Below are positions 11,813 to 23,429 of a stretch of DNA of 64,000 nt, one piece after another. The stretch lies in NCBI GenBank assembly GCA_942486035.1, contig CALNXK010000014.1:1966001-2030000 (forward strand), given 5' to 3'. The notes under the pieces are model-generated. The model ran no database searches. It was given only the letters and a program-made list of their open reading frames with translations, and was not told where the DNA came from. Position 1 is the stretch's first letter, and every line of letters begins with the position of its first letter. The position numbers and the translations under genes were made by a program. Origin of the DNA: Porites lobata (lineage: Eukaryota; Cnidaria; Anthozoa; Scleractinia; Poritidae).

Positions 11813-12460
11813 GAGATAACAGAGACCTTTAGACTCTAAGACCAGGACGACCACGAGGTACTAGACTTTGTCAATATTAAGTAGCGCTCGCGCGAAAGCC
11901 AGCGTCATTTTGGCGGGAAAAGGTGATAGCCGTTTTAGCGAGAATGTCGTAGTGGCGGGAACAAGTTCTCAAATGTTAGAAGTTTTATCATTTTGCGAAC
12001 GGGAGAGGAATTAACCACATTCCATAAAAATAACAGTGCTTAATTTTTTCGAAAAAAAAGACAGTGTACTGAAGCTTACCAGGATGCTTATTTTTTGAGG
12101 ATACGCAAAAAAACAATTTCTTCCTCAAAGTCGTCCTCGTCCTGGAATCTAAACGTCTCCTACAGTTACAGCTAGTGGTCTCCCTATCTTGTATGAATTT
12201 TATCCAAGGTAATGATGGAATAATTTTGATTGGTACCTTCAATTTCTTTTGGGTTTTGACAGGGTCATCCAACGACCGAAAGTTTCCAAATACGTCTCAA
12301 GTGTTTCAAATGGTTTTCTCAATCCTTAAGATGCCTGTCTGGTTAATTTGGAGCTGCCATAAAAACTGTATATCTGTTCGGATTTCTTTGGGGAACTTTG
12401 GTGGTCTCGAAAGCTGTAGGTGGCTTTTTTGTCTCCCTCGAAACTGTTAGCTACCCTAAT
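11813..12460. other. Spacer downstream of FANK1
   Basis: Contains a CpG-containing patch (about 11880-11960) and AT-rich DNA. No gene is supported. Overlapping short frames on both strands are not coding-like. Confidence 0.4.
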
Positions 12461-12731
12461 CAGGCGTGGATTTAGGATACATACTGACCGGTTTCTTAAA
12501 CTAATAGCGAGCACCGGAGGTGCAAGATTCTAGGGGGGGGGGGGGTCCAGAGGGATTCTAAGAAAGCTTTTGGATTTTAACTCCCCAAAGTCTTTCCTGG
12601 GTTTCTGAGTCATTCAGACAGGATATTGGCCAGATTTTACTCGGAAATTATTGTTTATTAAACATTTGTTTATTTATGAAAAATCTGACCGATTTTCGTA
12701 AAACAGTGGAACCCGTGTGGATCTGCGCCTG
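12461..12731. mobile_element. hAT-like MITE, second copy type
   Basis: Left end CAGGCGTGGATTTAGGATAC, right end GTGTGGATCTGCGCCTG. It is flanked by CTAAT (12456-12460) and CCAAT (12732-12736), a 5-bp duplication with one mismatch. The first 40 bases, including TACTGACCG, match the tiny element at 49424. A G-run near 12530 marks an internal low-complexity point. Confidence 0.75.
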
Positions 12732-15439
12732 CCAATGGTTCTGGTCGAAAGTTCGAGGGCATGGAATAGCTGTACTTTCATTAGAAGACTTCTAGGGGAC
12801 TTTTTTCTTATACAGAAGTTTTCAGGAGACTTTCTTTTTTGACAACAACATCTGTGGAATGAATTGTGAAAAATTCAACTCCTAAAATTGTAGATAAGTA
12901 AGTAGAAAAACTCCTTTTATCATAGACGAGTGGACGGTGTTTAGCCTTTATCGAGCTCCGTCGAGCTTTAGAAATTTCTAGACAATATTCGCCCTTTCGA
13001 ACAGTTATTTTATAGAAAAACTTCGTTGGGTGCCCCTGTCTTGAGTGGACGCAGTCAACGATCGTATCGAGAAGTGTCCACATCCACTTAACCGCAAACT
13101 ATTTTGATGTAGGCGTTTAAGTAGAACGTTTGTTCACTGAAAAAAGTTGTTAAGGCTTTATAGTCTTATAGTCTTAGTCTTAGGAAAGCTTAAAAAATGC
13201 AGAAGTAAATAAGAAACACTAAAATTTAACTTGTATTTTATTATATTCAAAATAATCTATCTGACTGGCCTAGCGTAACTTTTTTCAAATTAATTTAACT
13301 CGTGAGAAGAAATTTACGAGATGATCTAGAAAATGATGAACCGCAGTATGAGATTAAAAATCTTTGGGTGACGGATTGATTCTCCGTCATTTTCTGTGGT
13401 AAGTTAAGTCGGATTGTTTTTCAGGTGTTAGGTCTGTAGGGGAAGAGATTTAAAAAGAGCTGGTTGCAAGGAATTTTCATGGCTGCCTCGTTCTTGTAAC
13501 TTGATTATGGTGTCATAAGTGCATAAAAGCATTAACGCTTTGATAGCTATTTTCAAAAAGTAAACGAGTGTCCAGCTTTTAAAGTTTATTAATCTACTTC
13601 TGGTCTCGACGCGTCAATGAGGCGCCCTTACCGAAGCAGCTGCATCTAATACAATGTGGGTTCCGTGACAAACAACTTGAGCATTACATCCCTACTCTTA
13701 CCGTTTTCTCAAAAGAGGATTAACGTTCTTTCACGCTAAGTCTATTTCACTTTCATATCTCGACATCCTTTGTTGTTTTTGTAGGATTGTTTTGGCGCGA
13801 CTTCATTCATGACTGCCATATTGTTATGTGGAAACATCATAAAATGCCAACTGTGTCATACATAATTGATACAATGTACTAGAATTTAGCTATAAACCAT
13901 TTTGGTTATAATTCTATTTCATTTCACTCTTTTCCGCTTCAGTTTAACATGACCAATGAACAAGACTTCAGAAAAAACAACAACAATCAAGAACAATCAT
14001 TGCACTTCTCATTCCTCTCTAAACCACTTAAAGACTTCTTTGCTGTGACCGAGGTTATTTTTGCTGGAAAAGATAAACTAATTATTTCGCCGTCCACCTT
14101 TTACTGCTCATTACATATCCATTTCGTGTCCTGAATATTCTGAGCTTTAATTAAAGAAATGGGGATTCGATTGACTAAGTATAAACGTTACACATCAATT
14201 CTGAACAAGTAAAACAGCTGTGCCAGTTTTTAAGGATGTTGATTAAGATGTAAAACACGACACTTGCTAGTTATAAAATCACGACTGACTCCCTTTAGAA
14301 AGTTGCCGTTATCTCTTAAGGTTGGTTTATACGTCACAACGCAGTAATCTAAAAGGAACTTATTATCTGAGCGGTACTTAACAACTCTTTGTCGTTGCCT
14401 ATGTTTATACTTACTTCGTACGTCTTAATTTTAGGTTTCTAAGAGGAACATAGTAATTAAGCATTCCCCTCTTGGCTGGAGACTGACTTAACATTTGTTC
14501 ATCTGAAGACCCCTCTCCCCGCACCCCATGTGTATCAGATTAACAAACTCCTCCGTTCGCACTGACCCTTATTGTTTAGAACACTTACAGTTGTGAAGTT
14601 TTGTCCTTGCGTCCACACTTATAGTGTAAGTAACGAAAAACGAAAACGAAGGTCCATCGAATTAGTGTGGACAGGTAAGAAAAATTGTTTTCGAAAACGC
14701 TGATATCATAGCAAGTCTTGCAACTCAGTTTTGCATGCCTTTAAATGGCGGAAATAGACGATAGCATCGACAGCGCTTAATATTGGAGCAAGGGACTGAG
14801 CAGTTAAATAGGTATCGTCAGATATTAGTTTTCGGTGGCTTTGTGTGAACGCTCGAAAACTATGGTAGAATATTAATGTGGATGTGAAAAACAAACAAAC
14901 AAAACTTTTATTCACACATATTAAACCTAAATACAGTTGCCCTGCAAATTAGCAAAGAAACGCTATTCGATGCAGGGATAAGTAATCGTATTAAAAATAA
15001 TGAAAATTAGTCAACATGACGATACAGAAGGTGATCTGTAGAGTTACGGGTATTATCTTAAAGCTTAATGTTGAATGATATTGGTGCGTGGCAGGAGAGG
15101 AAAATAAATGAAATGTGTAAATATTATAACATTTTCATTTTCTTAATGTCAGAAAGTATTTCTAAATATATATGTTTTGTTCAAATTACTCCCCAAAACT
15201 TTTACCAACTGAAATGTTTGTCCACAGAAAAGGTATAGTTTAAGAAAATCCTTTCTTGCCGAGGCTGCTCAAGAAAAAAAAAAACATCTCAATCGTTCAC
15301 GTATAGACAGAACCCTTTAACACACACGACTTTCGTATGCGTTTACGAGCTCATGCAGACTAAAAAGCCTGTGCGAGTGGGCCGTGGAAGACAACTGTAA
15401 TTGGCCTTTGACTTTTTCAATGTAAGTTCTCTGTTTACT
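12732..15439. other. Gene-free AT-rich stretch
   Basis: No convincing exons. Minor items are a TATAGTCT-type short tandem at 13157-13183, and a short imperfect inverted repeat GTCCACACT...AGTGTGGAC around 14611-14672 that may be a MITE remnant. A possible retroelement tail with CAAACAAACAAA lies near 14890. Confidence 0.4.
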
Positions 15440-15850
15440 GTTTGCTGTCTGGCCTGGTCGCGGCTCCTGAACATCTTAAACCTTTAATCCCAATACTAGT
15501 AGGCATCCGTTCGTCTCAGGAAAATATGGATTTTTGCTCTGGTCAAGGTGGACTCGACAGCGTCCCCGGTGGCTGCAGTATTCAACGCGGGAGTGGCAGT
15601 CTCCTCCGCAATTTGCGCAGATGTAGTTGGTGGCGTCTCTTCGGCGTTCTCTTCTTTCCCTACGTTGTTTTCTGCCTTCTCAGCGACCCCTTGGTTCACA
15701 GCCTGTCGCCACTGAGTGCGGTCGAAGCTGTGGTTTCCCAAGTCTGGGTGTTGATCTGCAGTGCTCGCCTCAAAGGCTCTGGTGAGCCTTTGGGGCGATA
15801 AGTTCCCAGAAACAGCTCGCCAGAAAGGAGCTCTACCTACTAATCCTCAA
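15440..15850 (-). pseudogene. C-terminal end of a second LINE (endonuclease-reverse transcriptase type)
   Basis: On the minus strand one frame reads a DRTQWRQAV block (about 15720-15700). The next frame then gives YICANCGGDCHSR...YCSHRGRC, a CCHC/CCHH zinc finger. This pairing of an R-W motif region and a C-terminal finger closes the ORF of a common animal LINE type. A frameshift separates the two parts, and the catalytic domains are absent. The plus-strand ORF over the same DNA is a shadow. Confidence 0.7.
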
Positions 15851-16992
15851 GACTGCTCTCCATACATTTCTTTGCAAAATAAGTCGAGAGAAAATGTTTC
15901 AAGATCAAGACATTTTCCCGTAGGGGATCATTTTCTTCATTCTTATAACCTTTTTCTTTGATTATGTATTAATATTGTTAGGAGAAAATTATGTTGGCTT
16001 AATGCAGGGGGTTTGAAACACTTGGGACCCAAAAGCTTATACCTTCCTTATAATTGTTTTCCTGTCTCAGTCTTGTTCAATGTAAAATGCCATGTTACAA
16101 CCGTTATCTTTCGCTAAGGAACTAGCTACCACCGTATTAAATTCTACGATTACCTGTGCACGAACTAAAATACGACGGTACTGAGTTCTATCTGGTGATA
16201 AAAAAAAAAGTGTTAAGTGACTCATACTTTTCACTTCTAGACTTTGTCAGGTTCGCAATCATTTTTGCTGGAAATAAACCTCAATAACATCCAATATTCT
16301 ACCTCTCCCATTCCCTTCTTTTTCTCAGTTAAAGTCAACGATATGTTGAACGGGCAGCTTGTGAGGCGGAATATTAAATTTCCGACGGTCCTTCCAAGAC
16401 CGACGCAAAATATAATCAGGTAAGACAGGATGATTCAATTTAACGAGATACTGAAACAGTTTCCGAATAGTGCGGTTGTTTTCGGTATCGTTAGTGTAAA
16501 ATAAGACAAAACAAAAAGATTTTCTTAATGGTTTAATACTCTCACAAGTCTAGAGGTACGAATTGGCTTAACTTAGGCTACATCTCATTTTGAAAGCTGC
16601 CATGTCATTATAAAGAAATGCAAATTTTTTAAGGCAATTTAAAATGAAACTCGATTTTGGCTCAGCAAGATTTCCAGTTAAATTTCGGTATTAACAAAAG
16701 GAGGACGTCAACATTTTAGTCTTTTAGATGTAATTAACATTATGCTGAATAATTATATAAAGAAGGCAACTTGTTGGTTTTTTTTCATCTCATAAATAAA
16801 CTAATCTTGTCTTGACAACTAAAAGCTCTCATTAGTTGATTGGCTTCAGTTTCACATTCAATTTTTACTTTCTTTTTCATTTCTTGAACAACTTCACCTT
16901 ACAAAATAAAACATTTCAGCGACAATAACTTGAAGATGTTTGAAAGCACATGCAGTAACGGCGATGGTTGTCTGAGAGCGAGAGCGTACTGT
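15851..16992. other. Spacer, nothing supported
   Basis: AT-rich DNA with no open frame of coding character and no clear terminal repeats. Confidence 0.4.
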
Positions 16993-17340
16993 TTAACTTC
17001 CATTCTCGCTTTTCAAGTTAAGTTCAGTCTTAAGCTTCTGTTGAATGCTATGTAGATTTTCTTCAAAATCCTTCTCTAGCGTTGCTGATCTCTCCAATAA
17101 ACTTGAAACCTTGTTCAGCTTCTTTAGCGCCTTGTCACATTCGAACAAGCTGTCGGAGTTACATTTTCTTAAAGGAGATTTGGAAAATTCATTTGGAATA
17201 TCCGATGACCACTGAACGGATTTTTTATGCTGTCGATGTTGTTTCTCTGTATTGTCGACCTTCGTAGCAAGCTTTTGTGGTGCGCAAGTCGTGCTATGTG
17301 CCCGTCTTCTTCTTGTTGACGCAACTCGTCCCCGCATCAT
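16993..17340 (-). CDS. Small coiled-coil protein, unknown function
   Basis: An ATG-started 115-codon ORF ending in TAA. The N-terminal 12 residues are arginine-rich (RGRVASTRRRRAH). The middle (about 38-60) carries WSSDIP and SPLRKCNSDS, a serine-rich stretch. Residues about 68-112 (KALKKLNKVSSLLERSATLE onward) have heptad-like leucines and alternating charge, consistent with a coiled coil. I do not recognise the family. No splice donor is evident at the 3' end, so it may be intronless. The composition is less AT-biased than its surroundings, which favours a real gene, but an isolated ORF of this length could arise by chance or be one exon of a longer gene. Confidence 0.5.
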   Translation of the reverse strand: MMRGRVASTRRRRAHSTTCAPQKLATKVDNTEKQHRQHKKSVQWSSDIPNEFSKSPLRKCNSDSLFECDKALKKLNKVSSLLERSATLEKDFEENLHSIQQKLKTELNLKSENGS

Positions 17341-17699
17341 TTTGAACTCAACACCGATTCATTTTGTCCTTTCCTGCTGTTTACACGTCAGGAAAAGGTC
17401 TGTTTACAGATTTCAATGAGATATTCAAATTAATTCACCTGCCGTGTAACAAAGTAACATGTCATTGGCTATTGATATAAAGGTCGGGTGATTGATTCGG
17501 TTCTTAATGGCCTGTTTGCTGCGTTAGAGTGGATTTTCAATGTTTTACGTCATTCGCTCGATCGGTCTTTCATTATATGCAATTTAAATGACAGAAGCTC
17601 CTGATTAGGTGTATTTAATTCTAGCAAGCGTTCACCCTGCAGACTGGGTCGAAGAGTTCGAGGGCTTCTTTTTTCGAAAAAAAAAAATATAAAAAAAAC

Positions 17700-18260
17700 A
17701 CAAAAAAACCGGACCATTTATTCGTTCATGCTGTGTAGTCGAGTAAGATCGAAAATCATTAACTTTAGTGTGCTAGATTCAACAAGAAAGTTAGAATTTT
17801 CTAATCTTGGTTGTTTAAATTTTGCAGATGGCGCAGTTAAGATTATTTGATCAAATCTTATAAGAAAACAATAATTGTTATCCTACGCCATGGTAATCAC
17901 TGATGATGTCGCGATCGGTGTTAGATTGGCCTTTTGCCGTAATGCCATTCTATTCCTTTTAGCAACATCAATTGAAGATTACGTCTTAATGTAATATTTA
18001 TCGCGAGATAAGATCCCTTTTACACAGTAAAGTAAAGTAAAGCATGCACGCATTAAAACCGCTAAGAAGTTTTAAATTAGTTCGCGAAAATGATGGATGG
18101 TAATGAAATTGTTTATCTTGAATAAGAGAAAGCTGTGTTTGATAAAAAGACACCGCAAAGCGGCAGCGTTAGTTTAAATAACAATGAAAAATCCAGACCT
18201 CTCCATAGCTCTTCAGCTTTTAGTGAATAAGAAAATAGGCTGTATAAATTACGCTATGTC
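17700..18260. repeat. Segmental duplication flank, copy 1
   Basis: Shares blocks with 27600-28410 and 36090-36400, for example TTAGATTGGCCTTTTGCCG, AATGCCATTCTATTC, ATTGTTTATCTTGAATAA and GAAAAATCCAGACC. This copy reads AACAATGAAAAATCC (around 18180), which is the near-empty site for the MITE found in the 27.6-kb copy. It lies 3' of the PAN/fibrinogen-like remnant C. Confidence 0.8.
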
Positions 18261-19365
18261 AGTTTTCTTCGCCTAAAATCACCCAGTTAGACTGTTCTCA
18301 GTCAAGTGAGAATGCTTGCCTACATGAAAGAAGTCTTGTACTCTACATAGCCTCAACAACAGGCCCGAAGCCAGGTATTTTCACGAGGAGGTGCGATTCA
18401 ACGAGAAGACGGACCAGTGAGAGCTGGAAGCGTTAGTCTCTAGGGAGGGGGAAATTTGGTTTTCTGAGAGTGCAACTCGAGCGTTTTGATGGCAGTATAA
18501 GAAAGAAGGCAGCCGAAAGGAGGAACGTAGATATTTTTGAAAACTGAATTTTTTGCAAAGAGACTACTTTTTGTATGTATTTTAAATTTGAGAAGGAGAA
18601 TGACAATGTCTCTGAACAATTCTGAAGTAGAAGAAGACATCACGTCTTTTTACACATTCAACGCTTTAAAAATCTAGAAAGTGTAAAAACTGTAAAATTA
18701 AAACCAGAAAGTCTTGAGATGTATTTCGCTCTTTGAGCCTCTCAGTCAGTAACAACAACAACAAGACTTAATTTAGCCAGGGTGAAACCTGAATTACACA
18801 AGTAATTTTCTTCTGGGACCTGCTCGAAGAGAGAGAATCTGTATAAATTACGCATAAAGTTTCTCTTAACTACTCATTATAATTATGTTCAAGGCAAAAC
18901 AGAAGGAGCGCAAAGCGGGTAGAGCGATTGAGTTTTATGCCTGGGCGCCACTGCCTCCACATAACTAAAATAATACAACAACAAGTGGATTTGTTTCAAG
19001 AAAAGTAGAAACAAATGGGGATTCCGTGGAGGTTATCACAAGGACTGAAGTTTACACTTTCGTTCACCGCCGAATACTTTCCCCGGCAGGGTTTGCTCCC
19101 AGCCATTTTTTTCTGTGGGAACTCGAACGTTATTATTTTCTGTTGAAAGTTAAGCCTGGCGGTTGATTTCTCAAACTGAATTCGGGAAAGCGGGACCAGA
19201 CTGGCCACGTAGGTGTAACTTGAATTGAAGTTCATGATCGTGACTAATAAAGGAGAGGGAGAGAGGCCAAGCATAACGCTTCGGTATCAAATAGACTGAC
19301 TGATAATGAACTGTATGGATTGATAACCTTCAGAATAACTAAGCGAGTTTAAAGTTTGGAGAATA
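18261..19365. other. Spacer 3' of remnant C, no exon 3 found
   Basis: By position this stretch, with the one up to 21075, should contain the third exon of gene copy C. None of the exon 3 landmarks present in copies A and B (reverse complements of GGWLLISRF or LKQDMGFTQIR) is present. No other gene is supported. Confidence 0.5.
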
Positions 19366-19496
19366 TAAAATTGCAACGTTACAGTTAAACGTTATTGAGT
19401 TGAACTGACAAGACCCAACTCTATAATTATCTTGAATCTTTGAGTCGTGTCTTGTTTCTCCTTAATAACGTTTAACTGTAACGTTACAATTTTAGT
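19366..19496. repeat. Foldback repeat, about 130 bp
   Basis: The left arm AAAATTGCAACGTTACAGTT mirrors the right arm AACTGTAACGTTACAATTTT, and the arms continue inward to about 30 bases each. Probably a small MITE. Confidence 0.7.
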
Positions 19497-21075
19497 CAAG
19501 AAACAAACCGTGCAAAAGCAGCTCTTGGATTTTCCTCCGCTAAACGCCCTTCAAGATTGCTTTGGAGCGGACTGCATGCTATCTACTTGGGGCTCAGTCA
19601 TTTTAAGGCTAGGCCACGAAGTCTTGCGCGTAAGTAGACTGGGGGTAGACACTGATATGCAACTCACAGTACCGTTCGCCTTCAAATACTAAAATTCAGC
19701 CTCTTTTGTCCTGGTGCTGGCAATGTGAATCACATTCAAGCCTCTGTCAACGGCGATTGATAGCCGGCGTTGTCCTGGGGAGACGGAAAGGGTGGCGGAG
19801 CCTGGAGACGTGCCTTTGATGCCGCTGTTCATGATCTGGTATCATGCTCTGATTGGTCAAATGTCTTCATTCATGCTGACAGATTCGCGGTGCTGTTGAC
19901 AGTATCGCGCTCTCTCAAGATCACGCTCCTACAATTCGGAAAAAGATTTTTTCAACACGGATTTCGAGCAAGCAATACAAATTTCTTTGCGAGGCTTTTC
20001 AGTTATCCCTCGGCTCCAAGAAGAGCAAAAAAAATATGCCTGTGATCTGTTGCAAAAAGAAGAAGTAGCATTTAAAGTATGGCTCGAGCTTTTCTTATAC
20101 TCTCCTTTCATAAACTATGATCACATTTACAAAGAAATAGACTTATAAACCGACGTTCAAAAGGTACAGGACTGTAATCACGCTCCTACCAAAAGCCTGA
20201 CAAAACCGAAAAATCAGTGCAGTTATGCAAAGAATGCATTTTGCGCACGGTTACGCCTTGTGCTCCGAGCACACGTAAACCAAACTGTACAGAGATACCC
20301 CATGAGCAGTTTATTATCCCTTGCTTGGCTTTTACTAGTTTTACCGTTAGCAAAGTCCGCCTTGCTTATCAGTCACGCAATAAACAAACCAAATACGCAA
20401 CAAACAAGCGACGCAAACGACTTTGTAAACGTTAAAAGCCATGCATGCAAGAGAGAAACTGTGCTCGCGCGCAGGCTAGTACAAAGATAACAACGGTTGA
20501 GGAAAATCAGGAAAAATGACTATTACTTATTGTTACACGATTTTGAGCAGACATGCCCTATAAAACAGACAAAAAATTCAACAGGAATACACTGAAACTG
20601 AATAGTCTGTCGCTTAAGGTGCTAAACGTACACTTTTTTCCTCCGCGGAATATAAAACCTTCCAATACAAAACAAACAAACAAAAAAAAAACATCCGATT
20701 ATAAGCGCCCCCCCATGGGTATAAGTCCAATTAAAAGCTTCCCTTTAAATTCGATTTATGATAACATTTTGAAACACCGTAAAATGTAAAACGTATTTTG
20801 ATCAGCACTGCTACAGATTATTTCGAAGGGCTTATTGGATCAGTCATTAAAGGTTCCCACGGATATAAGCTCCTCCATTTATATGCCCTGCTAAAATGTA
20901 TATACCCAGGGCTTATAAGCCGCAGTTACCTGTACCGTATTTTCTCCGTCATTCAAATCAGTCCAAAAGCTCTCTGCCAAAAGTCTAAAGTCATCTTGGA
21001 ATACGGGTTATCGTTATTAAAAATCTAAAGCTGGCGTTTTAATCGTTTAAGTTTATCGACAATATAAAACGTTAC
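19497..21075. other. Spacer with possible low-copy repeat
   Basis: Two TATAAGC-rich blocks around 20697-20730 and 20860-20930 are weakly inverted relative to each other and may be an old repeat. The short plus-strand ORFs at 19447-20490 show no domains. Confidence 0.35.
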
Positions 21076-21801
21076 CTCAATCAATGTTCATGTCACAGTA
21101 AACAGGGAATGGATCCCCTGAGTCAGTGGGGCAATCCAGTATCCCCCGTTCCCCTGGGCGTCAGCACTTGTTAAAATGGCTTTGCAGGACCCCCCTTGAA
21201 CCGAGGCTTATGACCCTTTTTCGGCTATAAGAAAACAAGGGGAAAAAAGTAACCATAAACGATAATTTATAGATAGCATTGAACCTCTGTTATAGATTTA
21301 CATGTTTCAATAGCAAGTAATAGAAAAATAGACCTCAGTTGGTGTTCGGTTGTAGCTAACTAAACTCTTAAGTTGCTACACCGCAGTAAATACAATAAAA
21401 CATTTAATAACGGTAAATACAGATATTTTTAGCTCTTAAAATGTATTATAGTTATCGATGAGTTCAACTAGCTTAGTAGTAAACCTATTGGATTAATAAT
21501 GAAATATCTTTAATGAAAGCGTCAAAAAATACCTCGGTAAGGATTTTCCATGTAGGTGACAGCTGGATTTTCCTCCAAGCCATGACCTCTTCGCCTCTTT
21601 CTTCAGTTTGCATTCTCTAATGTTCCAAAGACACGTCGTACTTTGACATTTTTCTTCTAAGCTACATTTGTAGTCATGTCCAATTAAAGCCCATCCGAAT
21701 TCCTCTCTGTTGTCTTGACATACATCTTTGCGAGGCTGATCTGCAATGATTTCTTCCGGGCAGATCACGAAGCCAAGAAGTGCTTTCCAAAAAACAACCA
21801 T
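21076..21801 (-). pseudogene. PAN/fibrinogen-like gene copy C, decayed 5' remnant
   Basis: Exon 1 homology runs 21801-21533: the ATG gives MVVFWKALLGFV, a signal-peptide-like start, then the conserved ADQPRKDVCQD and FGWALIGHDYK. About 13 residues of the PAN domain, including two cysteines, are missing between HDYK and CSLEEKC. About 10 nt are also lost near the exon's end, which shifts the frame. Exon 2 homology (21224-21076) has acceptor and donor sites but is one base short (149 nt against 150 in copy B), because GATTGCCCC replaces GATTGACCCC. No exon 3 is visible downstream. Homology to the promoters of copies A and B stops about 70 bases upstream, where a mobile element begins. Three independent defects make this a pseudogene. 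Confidence 0.85.
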
Positions 21802-21871
21802 TGCACTAGTGACGATTATCACACGCTTCCTAAATACCTGAGGAGGACACACCAATGACCCTATTACTATC

Positions 21872-22414
21872 AGTATCAGTATTTATAAAATAACTAAGAT
21901 AGTACGCGCGTTCTGATTGGCCGAGAGGAGTGTTTGCATGAGAGTATGTATTAAAACATGGTTGTGACGTCAAGATGTTTTGCTTTTCGCGCGCTAATTA
22001 CGCAAGCACAAATTTGAAAAAGGTTTTTGAGTTCAAAACTCGACAAGTTTACTTTATTTACCCATTCCTTCGTCGGCTGAAAATTGGAACATCTTTACAA
22101 ACAAGCTGTGTCAATTTTGTTTTCCCTTAAGCTGCCATTTTAACCGAGAAAAATCCGTATTTTGAAAGCATCTTTTTGCAAAACAAGAACTGATTGCGTG
22201 TGCAAGCCTTCGTGTACACGATGCGACCGGTAAGCATTTCTCTTTTAATCAGTGCCATGACAAAGAGTTTTGCGTTTTTCGTGGGAAAGTTATTTTATAA
22301 AAGCAATAGAAAACGTTTTTCCTGTGTTTGCGTAGCCTGATATAAACACTCGAGGGGTTGGGAGAATTCTCGACAGTTATGCAAACCCTCGACTTCGTCT
22401 CGGGTTTGCGTTGC

Positions 22415-22459
<45 letters not shown>

Positions 22460-22492
22460 CAAACACGGAAAACGTTTTCTATTACTGAAGTA
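21872..22492 (+). mobile_element. Foldback-tailed repeat family R, copy 1
   Basis: Begins TAACTAAGATAGTACGCGCG and CTGATTGGCCGAGAGG, and ends GGAAAACGTTTTCTATT. The last 180 bases (about 22305-22485) form a large hairpin with arms containing GTAGCCTGATATAAACACTC and its inverse. Two more copies lie at 57628 and 58675. There is no coding capacity. It sits directly upstream of pseudogene C and replaces the conserved promoter sequence. Confidence 0.85.
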
Positions 22493-22556
22493 CAATAGAG
22501 AGGAGAAGTGTGACGTCAAGTTACCATGGTAGCAAAATTTCTAGATGACAACAATA

Positions 22557-22760
22557 GGGCCGAGATTAAGCAACGACGACGGCGACAGTAACGAGAAAGG
22601 CAAAAAAAAAAAAACAACAATACATTGTGAGCATAAATTTTTGAAAGTTGTTTCGAAGATAAATTGGAATGTTATATTGCGTGGAGACAGATATTTGCAT
22701 GTCCACAACAACAGAATACCCTGTACCTTTTACAACAAGGTATAAATGATGAGGTTGCAA
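22557..22760. mobile_element. One end of a TA-type MITE, likely truncated
   Basis: The sequence GGGCCGAGATTAAGCAACGA, preceded by TA (22555-22556), matches the termini of the elements at 27852 and 41194 (shared TTAAGCAACRACGAC core). I could not find the opposite terminus, so the right border is a guess. Confidence 0.5.
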
Positions 22761-23429
22761 ATAAACATGAGCCACTTCGTACCCTATTCCAAGAGTAAAC
22801 AGCTATCGAAACCCTGGATAACTACAGCTTCAAAGAACTCTGTTAAAAGCTTTCCTACTCTAGAGATAGAGAGCGATTTAAACTTTGCAGAAATAATATA
22901 TAGATTTAGCCAGGGCTAAAAGCGAAGCTCTAGATAATATTTATAATTTATTGTTTGTTCAAACAAAATATAATATCGTGTAATGCTAAGCGGCGAAGGA
23001 AACGCCGGAAAACAGTGAAAAACAACAATAGGTCTAATTAACAAAAAAGCAACTTTACACGTGCAGCACACTTCTTTTGTACATTTCCTTTCCGTTGTTT
23101 TGCACGACTACAACGTGAAACTTCGAGAAACTTCTCAGTTATACGTTCTATAGAGGGAATGTCGTACGTTTTCTCGTTCACTTTTTTTTCACTGTCGCTC
23201 ATTTTCACCTTGCATTGGTGGCCGCTAGCATTTCTCATTTTGTTACCGCCGTTACAAAATTTTCATGTTGTTCGTCCCACAAAAAGATGTTTCCTTTGTT
23301 TTTTGTCTCTAGCTCTAGATCTCTCTGTCGCCCTTTTTCTCGTTGAGCTTCGCTGGCCTGCCGCCTACTTTCTCTTTTTCGCTGTGTTTCTCTTGCTCTA
23401 TATTCCAAATTTGTGGACACGACAATTAA

